Virus record (IMG/VR): IMGVR_UViG_3300035703_000221 | Span: 1-37,200 of that record | Length of the DNA stretch: 37,200 bases | Strand: one strand, 5' to 3' | Source of the DNA: a virus | In this document: positions 13,417 to 20,759 of the stretch, piece after piece | Numbering within the stretch: position 1 is the stretch's first letter | Layout: each line of letters begins with the position of its first letter | Notes under the pieces: model-generated | Seen by the model: only the letters and a program-made list of their open reading frames with translations | Databases searched by the model: none | Told to the model about the DNA's origin: nothing | Program-made: the position numbers and the translations under genes

Positions 13417-13763
13417 GCACTCCGAAGGCGTTGTTGAAGGCGCTTGATGCGCGTGATGGTCGGGCGTGTGCATGGCATTGGGTGGGTGCGTGCGATGTCG
13501 AAACGTTGGTGCCCCATCACCGGGCGAACCGTGGCATGGGTGGGCGCAAGTCTCTGGATCGTCTGTCGAATCTGGTTTGGCTTTGCGATGTCAACTCGTT
13601 GATTGAGTCGGATCACGAGTGGGCTGTGTCGGCACGTTTGCGGGGCATCAAGATCAGCTCACACGCTGACCCGGATGCGGAACCGATCACTCACGCAGTT
13701 CACGGGCGCTGCTTTTTGAACGATGACGGCACGGTTACGCAGGTAGAGAAAGAGGTGGCGTGA
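13413..13763 (+). CDS. HNH-like nuclease
   Basis: A 116-residue protein with C19 and C27 near the start, then VPHHRANRGMGG with H35 and H36, a central N53 (LSNLVWLCDVNS) and H68. This is the spacing of a small HNH nuclease. It follows the methyltransferase by ATGA overlap, and may be a partner or a free-standing enzyme. The C-terminal 45 residues are a separate strand-rich tail. The active site is less clear than in the other HNH genes. Confidence 0.75.
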   Translation: MSTPKALLKALDARDGRACAWHWVGACDVETLVPHHRANRGMGGRKSLDRLSNLVWLCDVNSLIESDHEWAVSARLRGIKISSHADPDAEPITHAVHGRCFLNDDGTVTQVEKEVA

Positions 13764-14527
13764 TGCCGTGGTTCAAGATCGATGACGGTTTCTGGTCGCA
13801 CCCGAAGGTGCTCGAGCTGTCACCTGAAGCGCTCGCCCTGTGGGTGCGTGCCGGTTCGTACTGTGCCGGTCACCTGACTGACGGTGAGGTGAAGGGTTCG
13901 ACGTTGCGGCTGATGGGTGCGCTCGACGTTCACGCTGCCGAGTTGGTTGAGTCGGGCCTGTGGGATTTCGCTGACGGCGTGTGGTCGTTTCATGACTGGG
14001 TGGAGTATCAGCCGACTCGTGAGCAGGTGAAGGCGGAGCGTGCGGCGACTCGTGAACGGGTGTCGAAACACCGTACGAACAGGCGTAGTAACGGCGTTAC
14101 AAACGGTGTTACTAACGACGTGACTAACGGTGTTAGTACGCCTGCCCCGACCCGACCCGACCCGACCACTACTTCTAACGAAGTAGTAGGGGTCGCCGCG
14201 AAGCGCGGCACCCGCCTTCCCTCCGATTGGAAGCCGTCAACGGAGCTTGCTGCGTGGGCGATTGCTAAGCGGCCTGATCTGAACGTCACTGAACAACTCG
14301 AGGCGTTTCGTGACTACTGGAAGTCGATACCGGGGTCGAAGGGTGTGAAGCTCGATTGGGATGCGACGTGGCGTTCGTGGATTCGGAACGCTTACACCTC
14401 GAAGGTGCCGGACACGTCGAAGCCGACTGTTTCGGGTGTTGTGACTCCGGTTGAGTGTTCGCGGCATCCGTATTATCCGGCGTACGACTGTGCGCGGTGT
14501 GCCGAAGAAATGGCGGTCGCATCGTGA
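13763..14527 (+). CDS. Replication initiator / helicase loader-like protein
   Basis: A 254-residue protein. The N-terminal part (MPWFKIDDGFWSHPKVLEL onward) is the winged-helix typical of phage replication proteins, followed by a basic linker. Residues 109-140 are a repeat-rich linker encoded by the iteron-like DNA. The C-terminal half (EAFRDYWKSIPGSKGVKLDW, then a Trp-rich helix) resembles DnaD/DnaB-loader domains, and a CxxC pair ends the protein. It should bind the origin and load the host helicase, as no phage helicase or polymerase is present. The chosen ATG overlaps the previous stop. Confidence 0.75.
   Translation: MPWFKIDDGFWSHPKVLELSPEALALWVRAGSYCAGHLTDGEVKGSTLRLMGALDVHAAELVESGLWDFADGVWSFHDWVEYQPTREQVKAERAATRERVSKHRTNRRSNGVTNGVTNDVTNGVSTPAPTRPDPTTTSNEVVGVAAKRGTRLPSDWKPSTELAAWAIAKRPDLNVTEQLEAFRDYWKSIPGSKGVKLDWDATWRSWIRNAYTSKVPDTSKPTVSGVVTPVECSRHPYYPAYDCARCAEEMAVAS
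14090..14187. repeat. Iteron-like array and palindrome, candidate origin
   Basis: Four tandem 12-bp units lie at 14090-14137: AACGGCGTTACA, AACGGTGTTACT, AACGACGTGACT, AACGGTGTTAGT. CCCGA repeated four times follows (14146-14165), then a perfect inverted repeat, ACTACTTC (14168-14175) and GAAGTAGT (14180-14187), with a TAAC loop. All lie inside the initiator gene, as the origin does in phage lambda O. Function is inferred from this layout. Confidence 0.5.
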
Positions 14528-14616
14528 CGCGCTTTGACTGGTTCATGACGATTGCAATTGTGTGTGCCTACGTGTGCATGGGCGCGTACGGGTTCATCCA
14601 GGCAGGTGCCGCATGA
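14524..14616 (+). CDS. Tiny single-TM protein
   Basis: A 30-residue frame with one hydrophobic segment (WFMTIAIVCAYVCMGAYGF). GTGA overlap before, ATGA after. Function unknown. Confidence 0.5.
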   Translation: MTRFDWFMTIAIVCAYVCMGAYGFIQAGAA

Positions 14617-15050
14617 CTGCCATGAAGGTGACCGTGACCCTGCCCGCCCGTCTGTTCAACAAGCTTGCCGATCTTGGCGAGGTGTACGACATGCGTGTTG
14701 ACGAACTGTTGATCGAGCTGAGCGCGCAGGCGTTGGCGAAGCGTGCCCCTGATTTGTCGCATCCGGTTGTGGCTCGGTGGCGTGAGGGCATGTCGGACAA
14801 GCAGATCGCGGCTGACCTGAACATGACGAATGCGGCTGTGGCTGATGCGCGTCGCCGTCATGGGTTGCCTGCGAACTCGAAACGTGGCGGTTTGGGTCGG
14901 GTGAAGGCAGAAACGGGGTTGAGCGGCCCTATGCGCCGTTCTGGGGGGCGTGTAGCCTCCCCGACGCACGAGAACACCAGTACGGAACTCAACCCGGCTA
15001 CGGGGCTTGTGGCATCGAACGCAGTAACGACAGAAAAGGAAGCAGCATGA
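14613..15050 (+). CDS. DNA-binding regulator, RHH-like plus HTH-like
   Basis: A 145-residue protein. Residues 5-35 (KVTVTLPARLFNKLADLGEV) look like a ribbon-helix-helix N-terminus, and residues 66-90 (SDKQIAADLNMTNAAVADAR) look like a helix-turn-helix. The C-terminal 45 residues are low-complexity, Ser/Thr/Gly-rich. Likely a transcription factor or a DNA-binding partner of the initiator. ATGA overlap to both neighbours. Confidence 0.65.
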   Translation: MTAMKVTVTLPARLFNKLADLGEVYDMRVDELLIELSAQALAKRAPDLSHPVVARWREGMSDKQIAADLNMTNAAVADARRRHGLPANSKRGGLGRVKAETGLSGPMRRSGGRVASPTHENTSTELNPATGLVASNAVTTEKEAA

Positions 15051-15397
15051 GCAACGACAAGTTTCAGGGAACCATTGTTGGCACCGTCGAGCGGGTACGT
15101 CAGTACGCGAAGGGCGATGTCGTCACGCTGGCCGTCAAAACGAATCCGAACGCGCAGTATCCGGATCGGGTGACGGTTTGGTGTGTGGGTTCGTCGCCGG
15201 TTGGTGAGGGTGCTCGAGCTTCGGTGACCGGTTCACTGTCGGTGAAGGTTGAGGAGTACAACGGGAAGCATCGTGCTCAGGTTTCGGTGAACTTCCCGAC
15301 GTGGGGCGATGTCGAACCCGCTGCGCCGCTGGGCGAGTCTGTCGGCTCGCACGAGGCAGGTTCGGAACCGTGGGCCTCGGACTCGACTCCGTTCTGA
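15047..15397 (+). CDS. ssb: Single-stranded DNA-binding protein (OB fold)
   Basis: A 116-residue OB-fold protein, shorter than bacterial SSB (about 170). Strands alternate through GTIVGTVERVRQYAKGDVVT and RAQVSVNFPTW. The C-terminal tail is acidic and ends DSTPF, like the DxDIPF tip that recruits partner proteins. It should coat replication intermediates, in line with RecET and the initiator. Start by ATGA overlap. Confidence 0.8.
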   Translation: MSNDKFQGTIVGTVERVRQYAKGDVVTLAVKTNPNAQYPDRVTVWCVGSSPVGEGARASVTGSLSVKVEEYNGKHRAQVSVNFPTWGDVEPAAPLGESVGSHEAGSEPWASDSTPF

Positions 15398-15615
15398 TGG
15401 ACCGTCGTGAGCTGAACCGGGTGGGGCGGTGTTGCGCCAGATGCCGTACGCCGTTCATGTGTGCAAGGGCTGTCTGCCCTTGTCATGGGGACACGTCGGC
15501 TGTGTGTCGTGTGCCGGGTTGTTTGGCCCCGCTCTACGTTCCCCGCCCGGTCACCCCGAAGGGCTATCACCGCGAGTACACGATGTTCTGGCCTCAAGAG
15601 AGGAAAGCCGCATGA
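15397..15615 (+). CDS. Small Cys-rich zinc-finger protein
   Basis: A 72-residue protein with about eight Cys (CCARC, CARAVCPC, CRVPGC), consistent with two zinc sites. It begins in a TGATG overlap with ssb and ends in ATGA overlap with the next gene. Likely a nucleic-acid-binding protein; function unknown. Confidence 0.65.
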   Translation: MDRRELNRVGRCCARCRTPFMCARAVCPCHGDTSAVCRVPGCLAPLYVPRPVTPKGYHREYTMFWPQERKAA

Positions 15616-16295
15616 GTGAACTGTTGCACGCTGTCGAAAAGTTGACGCGCCCCTGGTCGGATGTGCTCTCACCTGACGAAACCGGGTTAGACCGTTACCT
15701 GCCCGTTGACTACCCGCCACTGCTCGACATGCTCGATGAAGCGTGCCGCGCAAACACGGGCGAACGCTCCCACGGGTCAGCATCCGACCCCGCCTCGAGG
15801 TCTTTGCTTGACTTGGAAGCACACATGCTGCGCAACAACATCGAAGGTGCCGTGAAAACGTGGATCGTGCACCTGTCGAAGGGTCGCGCCGAACGTGACC
15901 TGAAAGCGGCAGTGGTGCAGCTCGCTGGCATCTTGCAAGCACACAAGGCGGCGGGCACAATCACTGATGCTGACTATGTGCGCGTGTCAGGGTTCTTCCC
16001 TCGGTGGTGTGAGCAAGTGTGGACGATATTTGACCCGCCAAAAGTTCTCGAGCTCAACGGCACCTGCCCCAACCCTGACTGCGGCCAATCAAAGTTCACT
16101 GACCGGTCAGGCGATGTCGGTTCAGCGTTGGTCGTGTTCCACAAGGGCACAGAGGGCAGCGCCTACGCGAAGTGTCGTGCGTGTGGTTGGGAGTGGGATC
16201 GGTCGCAGATGGTGTTGTTGGGTCAGCACATTGGGGCGACACAAAACCATGAGGTCATTAGCGCGGCAGGACTTTCACGAGCGGTCGGATTTTGA
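15612..16295 (+). CDS. Conserved phage protein with C-terminal zinc ribbon
   Basis: A 227-residue protein. The first 140 residues are mostly helical. At about 160-195 is a zinc ribbon: CPNPDCGQSKF and, after a strand pair, KCRACGWEWDR. Such proteins are common in actinophage early regions. It could bind single-stranded or branched DNA. It is the last gene before a promoter-like gap, so the first early operon may end here. Confidence 0.7.
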   Translation: MSELLHAVEKLTRPWSDVLSPDETGLDRYLPVDYPPLLDMLDEACRANTGERSHGSASDPASRSLLDLEAHMLRNNIEGAVKTWIVHLSKGRAERDLKAAVVQLAGILQAHKAAGTITDADYVRVSGFFPRWCEQVWTIFDPPKVLELNGTCPNPDCGQSKFTDRSGDVGSALVVFHKGTEGSAYAKCRACGWEWDRSQMVLLGQHIGATQNHEVISAAGLSRAVGF

Positions 16296-16320
16296 CTGCC
16301 ACATTTGCCCGCGAAGGGCG

Positions 16321-16364
16321 TAGAATTAAGACGGCCCCAAAGAGCGCGTCAACGCTCTCGGGGC
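16321..16364 (+). promoter_or_regulatory. Promoter -10 and leader hairpin before HNH gene
   Basis: TAGAAT at 16321-16326 is a -10-like box; TTGACT at 16292-16297 is a good -35 but 23 bases away, longer than normal. Right at the predicted start lies a strong hairpin: GGCCCC, AGAGCG, a short loop, CGCTCT, GGGGCC (16332-16364). There is no T run. It may be an attenuator or a 5' stabiliser of the message. Confidence 0.5.
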
Positions 16365-16397
16365 CTAACCAGAACCCCTAACCAACTAGGAGATTCA

Positions 16398-17027
16398 ATG
16401 GCTGGTGTAAATCGTACCTGCTTGTTTGACGGATGTGGCAGGCCCCATCTTGCTCGCGGCTATTGCCAGGGTCACTACATGCAACAGCATCAGGGCAAGC
16501 CCCTGACGAAGCTCTTTGCCGACATCACCTTGCAAGAGCGGCTAGAAGCCCGCACTGACAAGTCTGGTGACTGCTGGCTGTGGACTGGTGTCAAGGATCG
16601 CGGCGGATACGGCAACCTGAAGATCAAGGGCCGGTCACGCACCGTCCATCGACTTGCCTATGAACTTGCGCACGGCCCGATTCACGACGGTCTGCAAGTT
16701 GACCACGTTTGTCATGTTCGAGCCTGCCTGAACCCCGGCCACTTGCGGCTTGTCACTCCTGGGCAGAACTCGCAGAATCACTCCGGCCCGCGACGCGATA
16801 ACAAGTCTGGCGTTCGGGGCGTGTATTGGAATCCGCGACGGCTGCGTTGGGTGGCTGTAGTGAAGGGCCAACTTGTTGGTCGGTTCCGCACCCTCGAGGA
16901 AGCGGATGCGGCTGTTACTGCCCGCCGTATTGAGGTGTTTACGCACAACGACCTAGACAGAGATCGGGTTGCGTTGGTGGCTTACGTGAAGCGATACGGA
17001 AAGGATTTGGGGGTTCCTGGTGAGTAA
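16398..17027 (+). CDS. HNH homing-type endonuclease with zinc finger and AP2-like domain
   Basis: A 209-residue protein. An N-terminal zinc finger uses C8, C13, C23 and H26. The HNH core has H84 (VHRLAYELAHG), D102-H103 (VDHVCH), C105, C110, H115 and N124. The C-terminal NKSGVRGVYWNPRRLRWVA segment is the NUMOD/AP2-like DNA-binding type of homing enzymes. AGGAG precedes the ATG. It has its own promoter-like leader, as expected for a mobile free-standing nuclease gene. Confidence 0.88.
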   Translation: MAGVNRTCLFDGCGRPHLARGYCQGHYMQQHQGKPLTKLFADITLQERLEARTDKSGDCWLWTGVKDRGGYGNLKIKGRSRTVHRLAYELAHGPIHDGLQVDHVCHVRACLNPGHLRLVTPGQNSQNHSGPRRDNKSGVRGVYWNPRRLRWVAVVKGQLVGRFRTLEEADAAVTARRIEVFTHNDLDRDRVALVAYVKRYGKDLGVPGE

Positions 17028-17289
17028 CGAAGAACTGATTGCAGAAGCACGGCGACTGATTGCGGATTGTGCAACCTACAACTTTGGGATGCGCAACGCT
17101 GACAAGTTGGCTCACGAGGTCGCCGGAAAACTTGCTGACGCCCTCGAAAAGTCGGTGTCTCTCGCGGCTGACCGAGACCGGGCGACGGCTGAACGGGCAT
17201 GGGACGAGGGCAACAAAGCCGGCTGGGATGAAAACGACTTTGGCGATACCCGCAACCCCTACCGTGAGAGTGAGGCCCGCAATGACTGA
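17020..17289 (+). CDS. Small helical hypothetical protein
   Basis: An 89-residue acidic, helical protein (GTG start, 8-base overlap with the HNH gene). It has a Lys/Ala/Asp-rich middle and a WDEGNKAGWDENDFG segment. No family recognised. Confidence 0.6.
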   Translation: MSNEELIAEARRLIADCATYNFGMRNADKLAHEVAGKLADALEKSVSLAADRDRATAERAWDEGNKAGWDENDFGDTRNPYRESEARND

Positions 17290-17389
17290 CAACAAGCAAG
17301 ACGACGACTGGTTTTACCTTTGGCTTCTCGCCCCAGTCGCGGTTGTGGCCCCCACAGTCATCTTCTACATCGGAAAGGCTTGGCAATGA
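17282..17389 (+). CDS. Tiny single-TM protein
   Basis: A 35-residue frame with acidic N-terminus and one TM segment (YLWLLAPVAVVAPTVIFYI). ATGA overlap with the next gene. Function unknown. Confidence 0.5.
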   Translation: MTDNKQDDDWFYLWLLAPVAVVAPTVIFYIGKAWQ

Positions 17390-17682
17390 CTGACGAGTAC
17401 ACGCCAACCGTGGAAGAAGTGCGCGGCTTTTACGATGAGCGGTTTCGTGGCGGCGGCACTGAGTTCGACCGCATGATTGCCGTTGTGGAGCGTGCTGCGG
17501 CTGTGAAAGCGTTACGGGAAGCGGCAGAGCACGTTAGGAATCTCTGGGCGGTTGAGGAGTCCGTTGAGGCTCACAACCCGACGGAGCGGGCGATGCGTCT
17601 TCAATTGATGCAGGAGTTTGAGGTTTTGGGTGGGCACTTTTCGGGCCGTGCCGACCGTATCGAGAGTGGGGAGCAAGCATGA
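17386..17682 (+). CDS. Small helical hypothetical protein
   Basis: A 98-residue helical protein, probably coiled at 31-55 (AVVERAAAVKALREAAEHVR). ATGA overlaps at both ends. No family recognised. Confidence 0.6.
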   Translation: MTDEYTPTVEEVRGFYDERFRGGGTEFDRMIAVVERAAAVKALREAAEHVRNLWAVEESVEAHNPTERAMRLQLMQEFEVLGGHFSGRADRIESGEQA

Positions 17683-17909
17683 GCAAAGACAGAAAGCCAG
17701 CGGCAATCAAGTGGGTGAACGCCCCCGGTCTGCGCAAGTGGCAACCGTGTACCTGGCAGGGCAAAACGCTGTGGGTTGGGCTTGACGGCAAGGCTCGATG
17801 GTTCACGGGAGAAAACACCACGGGCATTCCGAAGTTGTACTTGACGAGCGGTGGGGCGCAAAGGGTTGCAAGGAGGGCGGCGAAGTGGGGTGCGGCGTGG
17901 GGCGTATGA
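17679..17909 (+). CDS. Small basic hypothetical protein
   Basis: A 76-residue basic protein with a strand-rich middle (QGKTLWVGLDGKARWFTG) and an arginine-rich end. Possibly nucleic-acid binding. ATGA overlaps at both ends. Confidence 0.6.
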   Translation: MSKDRKPAAIKWVNAPGLRKWQPCTWQGKTLWVGLDGKARWFTGENTTGIPKLYLTSGGAQRVARRAAKWGAAWGV

Positions 17910-18619
17910 GCACTGTGGATGAATGGGCCAAGCGAGAAGCGGCGACTTGCAACAAAGGTGTTCACATTCGCACTGCCGAGAACACATATGTGCGAACTGA
18001 CGGCGTGAAGATTTGTAAAGAGTGCCGCCTTGCCTACGAGAACGAACGCTGGCAAAAGATGCCGCCATGCCGTGCCGAAGGATGCGAAAAGCGATCCCGC
18101 TACAAGGGCTATTGCAACCCCCACTATCTGCGGGAACGCAACCACGGAACTCTTGTTGGTGGGCGGCTCAGCCCCGGCTTGAGTATTGCAGAAAGACTTG
18201 CCGCAAAGAGCTTGCGAGATGGCAGCGGGTGTCTTGTGTGGACAGATCACCTGAATCAGCACGGTTACGGCGCTCTGACTGTAGACGGCACAATTCGACT
18301 CGCGCACCGGCTGTCCTTTGAGGCGGAGTACGGGCCGGTTCCGGCAGGTCTTGAGATTGACCACATGTGCCACAACCGTGCCTGTCTCGAGCCAACTCAC
18401 TTGAGGGCCGTAACGAGAGAAGTCAATCAGGCCAACAGGCGAGGCGCTGCCGCTGGCAGCAAGACCGGTGTTCTAAACGTTCACCCGCACAACGGCAAGT
18501 TTGTTGCCTCGTTCAAGCGGAACGGTGTTCGCCATCACGTCGGAACTTTCGGCTCTGTTGATGATGCGCGTGCCGCTTTGCAGGCCGCTTTGACCAAGAT
18601 CACGGAGGACAACGAATGA
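17906..18619 (+). CDS. HNH endonuclease with two zinc sites and AP2-like domain
   Basis: A 237-residue protein built like the one at 16398 but longer. C15, C37 and C40 suggest an N-terminal zinc site; C55, C60, C70 and H73 give a second. The HNH core has H134, D152-H153 (IDHMCH), C155, C160, H165 and N174. The C-terminal segment (KTGVLNVHPHNGKFVASFKR) is the AP2-like DNA-binding type. The two genes are paralogues. It ends the operon and is followed by 390 bases without a clear gene. Confidence 0.85.
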   Translation: MSTVDEWAKREAATCNKGVHIRTAENTYVRTDGVKICKECRLAYENERWQKMPPCRAEGCEKRSRYKGYCNPHYLRERNHGTLVGGRLSPGLSIAERLAAKSLRDGSGCLVWTDHLNQHGYGALTVDGTIRLAHRLSFEAEYGPVPAGLEIDHMCHNRACLEPTHLRAVTREVNQANRRGAAAGSKTGVLNVHPHNGKFVASFKRNGVRHHVGTFGSVDDARAALQAALTKITEDNE

Positions 18620-18648
18620 GCGGTGAGGTCGCGAAATCCAAGCGTTAG

Positions 18649-19009
18649 CCCACCTTCACCCCGTAAAGCGGTGAAAGTGAAGCGACAGGACACGCGGAAA
18701 ACGAAAGTCTCCCAATATGGGCACTAATGGCGTAGACTAGTGATTGCTTGGAACAATTCTGCCAATTTCCGAGCATCGCAAGGCCTTCCATAACGGGGGG
18801 CCTTTCGTGTTTCCGGGGGTGAAAGGTGCAGCCCATTCCTGACTTCGGTTGGGTTCGGTTACAGCCGTTCGATTCGGCACACCTCCACTGGCGAACGTTC
18901 CGCACTGGCGAGAACTGACCGGCCCCTGGGATTGCTCGGGGGAGCGCACCGGGACTGTGGCGGGCAGTTGCCCCAACCCGCCCACTGACTTCAACCGGAG
19001 GGTGTACTC
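18649..19009. other. Non-coding region with promoter-like and hairpin elements
   Basis: No convincing gene is seen. TAGACT at 18733-18738 is a -10-like box. AAGGCC (18780-18785) and GGCCTT (18799-18804) form a small hairpin followed by TTTCGTGTTT, a weak terminator. A 73-base tRNA-like stretch (18815-18887) fails in the D and anticodon arms. A 94-codon frame from 18849 overlaps the next gene and looks like a shadow. Confidence 0.5.
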
Positions 19010-19258
19010 ATGGTGTCCCTGGCGGAAGCCGCTAGCCAACCTGTTCGACGTGATCCGCGTATGCGGTGCGGTGTGGAGGTTTGGATGCGCACACTTGAAC
19101 CCGCCGAACGTGCTGGTGCTGAGGAGTTGATTCGGCAAAGCCGGGAGGATGGGCGACCTGTACCCGACGTGTGGGTGCATTTCGTTGAGCACGGGTTCAC
19201 GCATCGGGTGAACGTGGTACAGGTGCATAAGCGGATGGTGTGCGCGTGCTATCGCTAA
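19010..19258 (+). CDS. Small HTH-like protein
   Basis: An 82-residue protein with strong GGAGG upstream. The pattern RCGVEVWMRTLEPAERAGAE, a middle helix, and an ending HKRMVCACYR recalls small DNA-binding proteins of actinophages that end in a Cys-x-Cys motif. It is probably a regulator of the genes that follow. Confidence in the fold is moderate. Confidence 0.65.
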   Translation: MVSLAEAASQPVRRDPRMRCGVEVWMRTLEPAERAGAEELIRQSREDGRPVPDVWVHFVEHGFTHRVNVVQVHKRMVCACYR

Positions 19259-20370
19259 GCGACGCAGCAGGTCAGGGGCCAATCCCGACCGAGTGGCGGG
19301 CACGTCAGGTGACGTTGGGTGACGAAACCGAAACGGTGACCGGCCCTGTTGCCCCGGTCGCTTCCGATGTCGAGCTGTTGCGCAAGTTCGGATACGACCC
19401 GGCAGACATTGAGATTGTCGGCCCGATCTCCCAATGGCGCAAAGAAGCACCAGACGGCACCTTCACCGTGTCGTACTACTTCCGGCACCGGCCCCGCACC
19501 ACACACGTTGACCTGCCCGCCCTGTATGCGACAGCACGACGGAAACCGAAAACAAAACTTCCGACCAGCACAGGCAGAGCCACCATCGTGTGTCTAGCTG
19601 ACGTGCAGGCGGGAAAGACTGGGAAGCGCGGTGGGACTCCCGAGCTGATTGACCGTTTGGTTGAGAAGCGGGAGAAGTTAGCTGCGCTTCTCAAAACACG
19701 TCGGCCTGAATCGACGGTGCTTCTCGAGGTGGGCGATCTGTTCGAGGGGTTCGAGTCGGGCGGCAACCCGATGTTCACCAACGACCTTTCGCTGTCGCAG
19801 CAGATGGACTTGGCGGGCACGGAAGTGTTCGAGTTCGTGTCCCTCATGGCGCGTCACGGTTCCGTGCAGGTTGCTGGGGTGCCGTCGAATCACACAGCGT
19901 GGCGCAACGGCAAGCAGAACTTGGGCAACCCGCAAGACGACCTCGGCCTGTTCGTACACCGTCAAGTGGAGAAGGTTGCTCGAGCGGCAGGCATTGACGC
20001 GTCGTGGGTGTGGCCTGCTGACTTTGACGAGTCAGTAGCGGTCGATGTTCTCGACACGCGCATTGGTGTTGTGCACGGTAACCAGTTCAGCAAGGGCAAA
20101 GCGGCTGAGTGGTGGGCGAAACAACAGCACGGTGCGCAGGCGGTCGGGTCGGCTGACGTGTTGGTGCATGGGCATTGGCATTCGTTGGCAATCAACCCGA
20201 CCGGCAGGAGTGTGCGCACGGGTCGGTCGAAGTGGGTGCTGTCGTGTCCTACGGCTGACAACGGTTCTGACTGGTTCCGCAATCTGTCCGGTGAAGATTC
20301 CGACCCTGGCCTGTTGGTGTTCGACGTGACGGCTGACGGGTTCGACCTGCAAAGTCTGACGGTGCTGTGA
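19240..20370 (+). CDS. Calcineurin-like metallophosphoesterase
   Basis: A 376-residue protein; the in-frame GTG at 19246 is an alternative start. Metal-binding motifs of the two-metal phosphoesterases are present: LADVQAG (D-x-Q in place of D-x-H), EVGDLFEG, PSNHT (in place of GNH), VHGNQ and HGHWHS. Several are variant, so activity may differ from the family norm. In phages such proteins are often annotated as DNA polymerase exonuclease subunit-like, but nothing here shows that. Substrate could be DNA ends or a small phosphate ester. Confidence 0.75.
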   Translation: MRVLSLSDAAGQGPIPTEWRARQVTLGDETETVTGPVAPVASDVELLRKFGYDPADIEIVGPISQWRKEAPDGTFTVSYYFRHRPRTTHVDLPALYATARRKPKTKLPTSTGRATIVCLADVQAGKTGKRGGTPELIDRLVEKREKLAALLKTRRPESTVLLEVGDLFEGFESGGNPMFTNDLSLSQQMDLAGTEVFEFVSLMARHGSVQVAGVPSNHTAWRNGKQNLGNPQDDLGLFVHRQVEKVARAAGIDASWVWPADFDESVAVDVLDTRIGVVHGNQFSKGKAAEWWAKQQHGAQAVGSADVLVHGHWHSLAINPTGRSVRTGRSKWVLSCPTADNGSDWFRNLSGEDSDPGLLVFDVTADGFDLQSLTVL

Positions 20371-20477
20371 TGCCGGTCGCGGTGCCACCTAAGACGTGTT
20401 CGTGTGGTTTGCCGATGACGAGTCATGCGGGGGCGTGGTTGTGCCGCGCATGTGACCAGCCCTGGCGAGTGGAGTGA
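20370..20477 (+). CDS. Tiny zinc-ribbon protein
   Basis: A 35-residue frame, CSC and CRAC separated by 13 residues, a simple zinc ribbon. TGATG overlap. Function unknown. Confidence 0.5.
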   Translation: MPVAVPPKTCSCGLPMTSHAGAWLCRACDQPWRVE

Positions 20478-20479
20478 AC

Positions 20480-20632
20480 GTGATCGAAACGCCTGAGGTC
20501 ATCGATGCGGCTGATGCGGTGGAGGCGAAACTGCCGCACCCTGTACCGGGCAACAACTGGGGCACCGTCGCTGACCGGTTGGATGAAGCAATGCGGGCGC
20601 GTCTTATCGAGTTCGGCAAGTCGGTCATCTGA
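20480..20632 (+). CDS. Small hypothetical protein
   Basis: A 50-residue acidic frame with GTG start. A helical C-terminus (RLDEAMRARLIEFGKSVI). No family recognised. Confidence 0.5.
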   Translation: MIETPEVIDAADAVEAKLPHPVPGNNWGTVADRLDEAMRARLIEFGKSVI

Positions 20633-20730
20633 TGCCGTGGGTGTTGGTACCGGCAGGGTCAACGATCCTGGTAGTGCCGTCACCTGACCACGCAAACACT
20701 CCACCCGCGAACCCTGAGAATCAACCGTAA
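20632..20730 (+). CDS. Tiny hypothetical protein
   Basis: A 32-residue frame with a hydrophobic start (WVLVPAGSTILVVP) and a Pro-rich end. TGATG overlap. It may be a chance frame. Confidence 0.35.
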   Translation: MPWVLVPAGSTILVVPSPDHANTPPANPENQP

Positions 20731-20759
20731 GGGGAACGTGACATGAGACCGAGGCAATC

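Noticed and set aside
15277-15960. 227-codon minus-strand frame
   Set aside because: Shadow of the zinc-finger and zinc-ribbon genes; no ribosome site.
18616-18648. 10-codon frame after the HNH gene (ATGA overlap)
   Set aside because: Too short to support as a gene, although the junction type matches its neighbours.
18815-18887. tRNA gene
   Set aside because: Acceptor stem and T-loop fit, but the D arm, U33 and anticodon stem do not, so I do not call it a tRNA.
18849-19130. 93-codon plus-strand frame in the gap before 19010
   Set aside because: No ribosome site, and it overlaps in another frame a gene with strong GGAGG and a recognised pattern.
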